Under the pieces are notes generated by a model. It did no database searches. It was not told where the DNA came from and saw only the letters and a program-made list of their open reading frames with translations. From NCBI GenBank assembly GCA_964429245.1, contig CAYSBE010000084.1, positions 1 through 11,672 on the forward strand: a DNA stretch of 11,672 nucleotides. Direction: 5' to 3'. The translations under genes and the position numbers were made by a program. The stretch is from CAYSBE01 sp964429245. Its GTDB lineage: Bacteria; Bacteroidota; Bacteroidia; UKL13-3. Below are positions 6,085 to 11,672 of this stretch, in pieces; the first letter of the stretch is position 1, and every line of letters starts with the position of its first letter.

Positions 6085-7389
6085 TCATGCTTTATTATCA
6101 TTCTTGCGAACGATAAAAAACACCACGTAGAAAATGAGCACAAAAAGCAACAATACCACTGCTATCATACTGACATACTGTAAAATATGCCTGTCACGTT
6201 CTTTTTTTGACAATTCATAAATTTCTCGCTCGTGCCTAAGTGTAAGTGTATCTTTTTCTTTTTTTAGCAATTCGTTCTCATTTTCGATTGCATTTATGAT
6301 AATATTGGAGCGTGCAAGCATGATGCTGTCGCTTAACTTTTTGTATTGCTCTAAATAAGTTAGGGCTTCTTTATATCGGCCTTGTTTATTTTCTATTTCG
6401 TATCGCATTTCATACGCATTCAACACTTCCGTTGGCATTTTATAAGTAACTGCCCACATTCTTGATTCATCTAGATACTGCTCTGCGATATGGTACATTT
6501 CAAGTCCGATATAAGATCGGGCAATTGAGTTGAGACAAATTACAACCGATGCCATATCATTCATTTGCTTAAATGCATTCATAGCCCTTAGCATATAGTC
6601 TAGGGCTTTTTTCAATTCATTTTGTTGGCGGTAAATTGTGCCAATGTTTAAGTTTATCGTAGCCGCATCGCGAATATCATTTGCCTGTATATTGATATCA
6701 AGTGCGCGTTTGTAAATAACAATTGCCGTATCTAAAAAATTCTGGTCATGATAGATAGATGCAATATTGTTGAGCGCATCTGCCATTCCATTTTCATCTT
6801 TAAGGTTTTCAGAGACGGTATATACCGCTTCAAAAATTTCAAGTGCTTTTGGAATCTGTTTGGTTTCCTGATAAATAACGCCAATATTATTTTTGCTTGC
6901 TGCATATCCCGCCCAATCATTAATGGAGATAGAAAGCTGAGCAGAAAGTGTGAAGTAGTGGGTTGCTTTTCTCAAGGCATCTTGTTGAAGGTAAATACTG
7001 GCCAACGTATTGTATGCTGATGCAATGCCTTTCTTATCGTATCCTGCCAATACAAAGTGGGTAAGTGCTTGAATGGCATGGGCCTCGGCTGTTGCAACCT
7101 GTCCCATATTTCGTTCAGCAATAGCCATGCGGGCGTATGCATATCCTATACCTATATCATATCTGAGTGATTTGGCTAGGTTAAGGGCTTCATTTGCATA
7201 TTTATAAGTAGAATCCTGATTTCTGTTGCAATACTCCCAAGCCAGTTGATTGTAAGTGTCTGCCTTATTTTTTCCTTTTACTTTTTTTGAGATAGCCATC
7301 AGGCTATCTATTTTATCTGCAAAAACGATATGCGAAATGCATAGCTGGATGCAACATGTGAGTAAAATGCCTAAGCGTTTGACGTTCAT
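6085..7389 (-). CDS. TPR-repeat protein with C-terminal coiled coil and membrane helix
   Basis: 434 residues from the ATG at 7389 (a TTG at 7401 is less likely). Signal peptide about 1-24 (hydrophobic core 7-23, ending V-F-A), then tetratricopeptide repeats over about 42-355. The repeats are strikingly regular: the helix-A positions A130, G170, A210, G250 and A290 are exactly 40 residues apart. A charged helix/coiled coil follows (about 363-403, rich in Glu/Lys/Arg), one membrane helix (404-427), and only seven residues (R-K-N-D-N-K-A) after it. This is the architecture of the sensor half of Bacteroidota TPR histidine kinases and TPR-LuxR regulators, but no kinase, DNA-binding or phosphatase domain follows, and none is encoded next door. 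Predicted topology: repeats in the periplasm, tail in the cytoplasm. It follows the ABC exporter gene by 47 bases on the same strand, so it may be cotranscribed. A role as a scaffold or signalling partner is inference. Confidence 0.88.
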   Translation of the reverse strand: MNVKRLGILLTCCIQLCISHIVFADKIDSLMAISKKVKGKNKADTYNQLAWEYCNRNQDSTYKYANEALNLAKSLRYDIGIGYAYARMAIAERNMGQVATAEAHAIQALTHFVLAGYDKKGIASAYNTLASIYLQQDALRKATHYFTLSAQLSISINDWAGYAASKNNIGVIYQETKQIPKALEIFEAVYTVSENLKDENGMADALNNIASIYHDQNFLDTAIVIYKRALDINIQANDIRDAATINLNIGTIYRQQNELKKALDYMLRAMNAFKQMNDMASVVICLNSIARSYIGLEMYHIAEQYLDESRMWAVTYKMPTEVLNAYEMRYEIENKQGRYKEALTYLEQYKKLSDSIMLARSNIIINAIENENELLKKEKDTLTLRHEREIYELSKKERDRHILQYVSMIAVVLLLFVLIFYVVFFIVRKNDNKA

Positions 7390-7436
7390 TCCTACACGCA
7401 AAAGTATTGAATTTGAATTGATATGAACAGTAAATT

Positions 7437-9221
7437 TTACACGTCTGCCGGCAACTTGTCCGCTCGTTGAATGGCATACATTCGGGCATAGATTCCCCCA
7501 ATAGATAATAACTTATCATGTGACCCCTTCTCCGTGATTTCGCCTTTGTTCATCACCAAAATTTCATCAGCATGCTGAATGGTACTTAAGCGATGCGCAA
7601 TAATAATGCAGGTTCGGTTTGCCATCATTTTTGCAATTGCCCGTTGAATAATTTCTTCTGTTTCATGATCTACAGAAGAGGTTGCTTCATCCAAAATGAG
7701 CAAGGGTGGGTTGGTAACCATAGCCCTAACGAAAGAAATGAGTTGCCGCTGCCCTACGGAGAGGGTGAGCCCCCGTTCCTGAACTTCTTGCAAGTATCCA
7801 TTTGGCAATTTCATAATGAAATCATGCACTCCGAGCAATTTCGCTGTTTGCTCCACTTGCTCCATGCTTATATTTGGCCTGTCTAAAACGATATTGTCAA
7901 AAATGGTTCCGCTAAATAAAAATACATCTTGTAATACAATACCTATTTGACTTCGCAATGTTTGCAAATGAATATCTTTAATATCATGCCCCCCAATTCT
8001 TATTTCTCCTTTGTTGATTTCATAAAACCTACTGAGCAGGTTGATGGTAGTAGATTTGCCTGACCCGGTTTGTCCAACAATAGCAATTGTTTTACCGGAT
8101 TCTACATCAAAACTAATTCCTTTGATAACGTAGTCCTCCTCTTTGTATGCAAACCACACATTGCGAAATGAAATACTGTCCTGAAAAGAAATATTTACCA
8201 AGCTGCCATTGGGCTCTATATTTTCAGCATTATCCAGCAAATCAAAAACCCTTCGCGATGCGACCATTCCCATTTGCAGGTTATTGAACCGATCGGCCAC
8301 CTGACGGATGGGCCTAAAAAACATATTGATATACATGATAAATGCAATCATCACTCCCGGTGTGGCCTGATGATCGATAATTTGCAGAGAGGCATACCAT
8401 ACGATAAGACCTGTAGATACTGCGGCAATAATTTCAACTACCGGAAAAAAAACGGAGTAATAAAATATGGATTTGATATTGGATGTTCTGTGTTGGTTAT
8501 TGATGGCCTTGAATCGCTCAAATTCTTTTTCCTCCCGATTAAACAATTGTACAATATTCATTCCCTGTATATGTTCTTGTACAAAGGTATTGAGCCTGGC
8601 TACTTGAGTACGTACATCTTCAAACGATACGCGAACTTTTTCTTTGAAAAGATATCCGGCATACAGCAGAAACGGCAATACCGACAAACTGATGAGCGAC
8701 AGCTCCCAATCGGTATAAAACATAATGGCCAATATGAAAATAATTTGTAATACATCACCGCTGATGTTGATTAAACCTTCTGCAAACACATCTGCAAGGG
8801 TCTCAATATCAGAAATGGTACGTGTAACCAGTGTACCTATAGGCGTTTTGTCGTAAAACTTGAGTTTTAATGAGGTGAGGTAGTTGAAGATTTTGTTGCG
8901 CAATGCCATCACCACGTCTTGCGCAATCGTGTTGCTGAGCATGGTATTGTACCACTGTAGGGCTGTTTGCAACAATAGCAATGCCGCTATGGCAATACTC
9001 ATATTTACGATACCTGGAATATCTTTTTCGGCAATGGGATGATCAATCGTATATTGAATGAGGTATGGCCTGTAGGGAGCCAGAAATGCTGCAATTAATG
9101 TAAGCAACAAGGCAATATAAAACTTTCGTTTGTGCGGATTGGCTAAACGAAAAATGCGCATCAACAGTACTTTGTCGAACTTAGGAGCTGAGGACGTAGT
9201 TGATTGTTGTTGTTGCGACAT
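7437..9221 (-). CDS. ABC exporter, fused permease-ATPase (MsbA/MdlB type)
   Basis: 594-residue half-transporter that would dimerise in the inner membrane and export a lipid, drug or peptide using ATP. The N-terminal ABC-type-1 membrane domain (about 30-320) has six hydrophobic segments, including 33-50, 71-90, 155-170, 173-191, 256-280 and 287-302. The ATPase domain follows: A-loop Y359, Walker A G383-Q-T-G-S-G-K-S-T391, Q-loop Q431, signature L487-S-V-G-Q, Walker B L507-L-I-L-D-E512, D-loop S515-S-V-D and switch histidine H543. The signature reads LSVGQ rather than LSGGQ, as in MdlB-type exporters. All catalytic residues are present, so it should be active. The substrate cannot be told from sequence. 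It starts 36 bases after truA and precedes the TPR gene, all on one strand; this suggests an operon rather than a common pathway. Confidence 0.95.
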   Translation of the reverse strand: MSQQQQSTTSSAPKFDKVLLMRIFRLANPHKRKFYIALLLTLIAAFLAPYRPYLIQYTIDHPIAEKDIPGIVNMSIAIAALLLLQTALQWYNTMLSNTIAQDVVMALRNKIFNYLTSLKLKFYDKTPIGTLVTRTISDIETLADVFAEGLINISGDVLQIIFILAIMFYTDWELSLISLSVLPFLLYAGYLFKEKVRVSFEDVRTQVARLNTFVQEHIQGMNIVQLFNREEKEFERFKAINNQHRTSNIKSIFYYSVFFPVVEIIAAVSTGLIVWYASLQIIDHQATPGVMIAFIMYINMFFRPIRQVADRFNNLQMGMVASRRVFDLLDNAENIEPNGSLVNISFQDSISFRNVWFAYKEEDYVIKGISFDVESGKTIAIVGQTGSGKSTTINLLSRFYEINKGEIRIGGHDIKDIHLQTLRSQIGIVLQDVFLFSGTIFDNIVLDRPNISMEQVEQTAKLLGVHDFIMKLPNGYLQEVQERGLTLSVGQRQLISFVRAMVTNPPLLILDEATSSVDHETEEIIQRAIAKMMANRTCIIIAHRLSTIQHADEILVMNKGEITEKGSHDKLLSIGGIYARMYAIQRADKLPADV

Positions 9222-9257
9222 GCTGCAAGTATAATGACAATATTGCTTTGGTATTGT

Positions 9258-9986
9258 TTATGGGTAGATAATTTTTGTAAGAAACAATCCATGTGCCGGA
9301 ACGGATTGACCGGCTGCACTTCTATCTTTACTGTCAAGTATACGCTGCATATCATCCGGCTGCAACTTACCCCTTCCAACTTCTACCAGTGTTCCTACAA
9401 TTGCCCGAACCATATTGCGCAAAAATCGATTTGCCGTAATGGTGAAAATTACTTTTTGTTTATCTTGCGTCCAATAGGCTTCGGTTACGTCACACATAAA
9501 ATTATTTACTTGCGTATGTACCTTGCTAAAACATTCAAAATCTTTTTTACCAATTAATAAGCGTGCGGCTGTATTCATTGCTTGTAAATCGAGCGAACCA
9601 TATTGATACCATGCTGTATCGGTAATAAAGGGGTCGTGAGTGTGAGAAATATGGTATTCATACGTGCGGCTGATGGCATCAAAGCGGGCATTGAAATCAG
9701 GAGACACTTCATGTAAGTTGTACGCAGCGATATCCAGCGGAAAGATTTGATTGAGCTTAAAGATAAATTTGTCTTCTTCTATCTTTTTTGACACATCAAA
9801 ATGCACAAAATAGGAAGTTGCATGTACACCGGTATCTGTGCGGCCACAACCAAGTGTTTCAACATTTTCTCCTGCAAGTATGGAAAGTTTTTCGTTCACC
9901 ACCTCTTGCACAGACAATGCATTGTGCTGTATTTGCCAACCATGGTAGCGTGTTCCTTTAAATGCAATTTCAAGAAGGTAGCGCAT
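9258..9986 (-). CDS. truA: tRNA pseudouridine(38-40) synthase TruA
   Basis: Converts uridine to pseudouridine at positions 38, 39 and 40 in the anticodon stem-loop of many tRNAs. The 242-residue protein has the usual length. It begins M-R-Y-L-L-E-I-A-F-K-G-T-R-Y-H-G-W-Q, the family's typical first strand, and carries the catalytic aspartate D51 in G46-C-G-R-T-D-T-G-V-H-A. R107-T-Y-E-Y and N186-R-F-L-R-N-M-V-R, also typical, follow. The frame is open for 19 more codons upstream, but those residues do not fit the family and would overlap the thiolase gene; the ATG at 9986 leaves an 8-base gap after the thiolase stop, indicating translational coupling. The ABC exporter gene follows after 36 bases. 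Confidence 0.97.
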   Translation of the reverse strand: MRYLLEIAFKGTRYHGWQIQHNALSVQEVVNEKLSILAGENVETLGCGRTDTGVHATSYFVHFDVSKKIEEDKFIFKLNQIFPLDIAAYNLHEVSPDFNARFDAISRTYEYHISHTHDPFITDTAWYQYGSLDLQAMNTAARLLIGKKDFECFSKVHTQVNNFMCDVTEAYWTQDKQKVIFTITANRFLRNMVRAIVGTLVEVGRGKLQPDDMQRILDSKDRSAAGQSVPAHGLFLTKIIYP

Positions 9987-9994
9987 GACCGAAA

Positions 9995-11194
9995 TTAAAG
10001 TGCTTCGTAAACTATTGCCACACCCTGCCCCACACCAATACACATGGTTGCCACTCCGTATTTCACCTTACGTTTTCTCATTTCATGCAACAAAGTGGTT
10101 GAAATGCGCGCACCGCTGCATCCCAAAGGATGGCCAATGGCTATTGCTCCACCATTTACATTGACGATATCGGGATTTACTTCCAAATCACGCATGCAGG
10201 CAATACTTTGTGAAGCAAACGCTTCATTCAATTCAAACAAACCGATGTCGTTAATAGATAATCCTGCACGCTTCAATGCTTTTTGCGTAGCAGGTACGGG
10301 GCCAATTCCCATGATTGCGGGATCAACACCGGCCACACCGCGTGAAACGATGCGAGCGATTGGCGATAGGTTGTATTTTTTTACTGCTTCTTCGGAAGCC
10401 AAGAGCAATGCAGCTGCACCATCATTAACGCCACTTGCATTTCCGGCAGTTACGGTGCCATCTTTTCTAAAAGCAGGTTTCAATTTGGCCAATTCTTCCA
10501 TACTGGTAGCACGTGGGTGTTCATCTTTATCAAAACGGATGGCCTCACCCTTTTTCTGAGGTATCATCACAGGAACAATTTCTTCTGCAAACCTATTTTG
10601 CTCATGCGCTGCTGCATATTTTTGTTGTGATGATAATGCAAACGCATCTTGTACTTCGCGGCTAATTTTCCATCGCTCGGCAACATTTTCTGCGGTTTCA
10701 CCCATGGTATAGGGATGGTACAACTCTGCCAACTTTTTATTGGTAAAACGCCAGCCGATAGTGGTGTCAGCAATTTCGGGCACACGCCCAAAGGCGGTAT
10801 CTGATTTAAGCATTACAAATGGCGCACGTGTCATGCTTTCTACGCCACCTGCTATGTACAATTCCCCATCGCCACATTCGATGGCTCGGCTCGAATCAAC
10901 AATGGCTTGAAGGCCAGAAGCGCACAAACGATTCACGGTATTGCCACCAATGCTTACCGGTAAACCGGCCAATAAAAGAGCCATACGGGCCACATTCCTA
11001 TTGTCTTCGCCTGCTTGATTGGCACCGCCAAATATGACGTCTTCAATTTCATTCACATCTACCGAAGGATTTCTTTCAATAAGTGCCTTAATGGCTACCG
11101 CTCCTAAATCATCGGGTCTTACGGAACTAAGCGCACCGGCATATTTACCCACCGCTGTGCGTGCTGCATCTATAATATAAACTGGTTTTGTCAT
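9995..11194 (-). CDS. Thiolase (acetyl-CoA acetyltransferase / 3-oxoadipyl-CoA thiolase-like)
   Basis: 399-residue type-II thiolase that breaks or forms a C-C bond in 3-oxoacyl-CoA using CoA. The acylated cysteine C91 lies in N88-R-L-C-A-S-G; N323-E-A-F-A, G354-H-P and the second catalytic cysteine C385 in C-I-G-V-G-Q-G are all present. Several segments, notably G58-N-Q-A-G-E-D-N-R-N-V-A-R, T144-T-I-G-W-R-F and M164-x-E-T-A-E-N-V-A, recall the PcaF/PaaJ branch (beta-ketoadipyl-CoA thiolase, which releases succinyl-CoA and acetyl-CoA). Many Bacteroidota copies of this branch serve as general acetyl-CoA acetyltransferases, so substrate is open and I give no symbol. No aromatic-degradation genes lie nearby. 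I chose the ATG at 11194 (M-T-K-P-V-Y) over an upstream start at 11221, which adds nine residues not typical of the family. It is the first gene of the minus-strand series, with truA 8 bases on. Confidence 0.94.
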   Translation of the reverse strand: MTKPVYIIDAARTAVGKYAGALSSVRPDDLGAVAIKALIERNPSVDVNEIEDVIFGGANQAGEDNRNVARMALLLAGLPVSIGGNTVNRLCASGLQAIVDSSRAIECGDGELYIAGGVESMTRAPFVMLKSDTAFGRVPEIADTTIGWRFTNKKLAELYHPYTMGETAENVAERWKISREVQDAFALSSQQKYAAAHEQNRFAEEIVPVMIPQKKGEAIRFDKDEHPRATSMEELAKLKPAFRKDGTVTAGNASGVNDGAAALLLASEEAVKKYNLSPIARIVSRGVAGVDPAIMGIGPVPATQKALKRAGLSINDIGLFELNEAFASQSIACMRDLEVNPDIVNVNGGAIAIGHPLGCSGARISTTLLHEMRKRKVKYGVATMCIGVGQGVAIVYEAL

Positions 11195-11223
11195 GTAATT
11201 GAATTCTGGTTTTAATAACAAGG

Positions 11224-11259
11224 CAAATGTACAAAATGCTTACCTTGCGCCACGCAAAA
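11224..11259 (-). promoter_or_regulatory. Bacteroidota-type promoter for the thiolase-truA series
   Basis: On the minus strand, TACATTTG (complement of 11224-11231) matches the TAnnTTTG -7 box exactly. TTTTG (complement of 11255-11259) supplies a TTG/TTTG -33 element 23 bases upstream, at the upper end of the spacing described for this phylum. Transcription would start near 11218-11221, giving a leader of about 25 bases before the thiolase ATG. This sits in the 77-base gap between divergent genes; no equivalent was seen for the plus-strand DUF4293 gene. Confidence 0.6.
11245..11257. promoter_or_regulatory. Small dyad in the divergent promoter region (candidate operator)
   Basis: TTGCG, 3 bases, CGCAA form a perfect inverted repeat, richer in GC than its surroundings and overlapping the -33 element proposed for the thiolase gene. 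It lies midway between the divergent thiolase and DUF4293 starts. A bound regulator there could affect both. The repeat is short, so this is only a candidate. Confidence 0.25.
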
Positions 11260-11271
11260 TACAACCGATTT

Positions 11272-11672
11272 ATGATTCAAAGACTACAAACTGTTTATTT
11301 CATTGCCATTATTCTTATCTGCTTGTTGATTTCAACCGGTACACTTTTAACGGGCAGCTTATCTACTGAAGGTTTGGTAACCTACTACCAACTCAGTTTA
11401 ATTTACTTCAAGGTGTTTGAAAATGGAACACTTGTATCAAGTGAAATTCAATACGTTCTTATTTTCTTGATTTCAGCCATTATTGGGTGGACATTGAATA
11501 TTATGTTCAGCTTTAAAGATAGGAGCAAGCAAATTAAACTGGCTAAGTGGAATTACCTCTTTATCCTATTGCTAATTGTGGCTTTGTTTGCCAAAGCCGT
11601 AATGGATATCCCGGGTTTTGCATTTGCAGTTCAACGTATGGATTCTGTATTTGGACTTGCCCTCCTTTTCTT
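11272..11672 (+). CDS. DUF4293 family membrane protein (3' end outside window)
   Basis: The first 133 codons of an open frame that continues past the window edge. It begins M-I-Q-R-L-Q-T-V-Y, the typical start of DUF4293 proteins of Bacteroidota, and has hydrophobic segments at about 8-30, 60-78, 95-111 and one starting near 124, so four membrane helices are expected, as in the family. Polar loops carry K84-D-R-S-K-Q and similar basic residues that probably face the cytoplasm. Function is unknown. It is transcribed away from the thiolase gene, with 77 bases between the starts. In the family as I know it, the gene often sits beside truA/ABC exporter genes, consistent with the context here. The frame has no stop within the window. 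Confidence 0.86.
   Translation, partial: MIQRLQTVYFIAIILICLLISTGTLLTGSLSTEGLVTYYQLSLIYFKVFENGTLVSSEIQYVLIFLISAIIGWTLNIMFSFKDRSKQIKLAKWNYLFILLLIVALFAKAVMDIPGFAFAVQRMDSVFGLALLF

Noticed and set aside
7399..7406. TACTTTTG on the minus strand, an exact -7 box just before the TPR gene
   Set aside because: The -33 position has no TTG, and the leader would be only about five bases. It could be a weak internal promoter, but I would not annotate it.
8274..8750. 158-codon plus-strand frame opposite the ABC exporter
   Set aside because: It lies wholly within the exporter's membrane domain in antisense; no promoter, no family features.
9987..10043. Upstream extension of truA giving 261 residues
   Set aside because: The extra residues overlap the thiolase C-terminus and do not resemble TruA; the ATG at 9986 gives the family N-terminus.

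Overview
The window looks like ordinary chromosome from a member of the Bacteroidota, probably of the Sphingobacteriia/Chitinophagia/Saprospiria type. The evidence is AT-rich coding DNA, almost no Shine-Dalgarno sequences, a TTTG/TAnnTTTG promoter upstream of the thiolase gene, and several families typical of this phylum: a conserved protein usually mislabelled 'ABC transporter ATPase', a DUF2490 outer-membrane protein, a DUF4293 membrane protein, and sucD standing apart from sucC. No tRNA, rRNA, CRISPR array, insertion sequence, phage gene or broken gene was seen.

Layout. Plus strand, left half: (i) a small conserved cytosolic protein (110-616) followed by ftsH (683-2740), closed by a strong terminator; (ii) a secreted DUF2490 beta-barrel protein (2954-3739); (iii) a compact four-gene cluster that resembles a general-stress module: a CsbD-like protein (3908-4093), a coiled-coil lipoprotein (4179-4631), a 52-residue lmo0937-type two-helix membrane protein (4636-4794) and a 48-residue YtxH-like protein (4806-4952). 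A second terminator with the same stem as the one after ftsH closes this cluster. Minus strand, right half: thiolase (9995-11194), truA (9258-9986), an MdlB/MsbA-type ABC exporter (7437-9221), a TPR/transmembrane protein (6085-7389) and sucD (5131-6015). Their spacings are 8, 36, 47 and 69 bases, with a terminator only after sucD, so read-through along the whole series is possible. A DUF4293 gene (from 11272) diverges from the thiolase gene and runs off the window.

How the genes fit together. FtsH is the membrane protein quality-control protease. The CsbD/lipoprotein/lmo0937/YtxH set is inferred to be an envelope- or osmotic-stress response unit. The minus-strand series mixes acyl-CoA metabolism (thiolase, succinyl-CoA synthetase alpha), tRNA pseudouridylation and lipid/drug export. 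A shared transcript is more likely than a shared pathway, although a PcaF-like thiolase releasing succinyl-CoA would fit with SucD.

Most genes here are housekeeping. The parts worth a second look are the stress micro-cluster with its two tiny membrane genes and internal terminator, the repeated terminator sequence, the TPR protein that ends just after its membrane helix, and the dyad symmetries upstream of csbD and the thiolase gene. No clear new defence or mobile system is visible.
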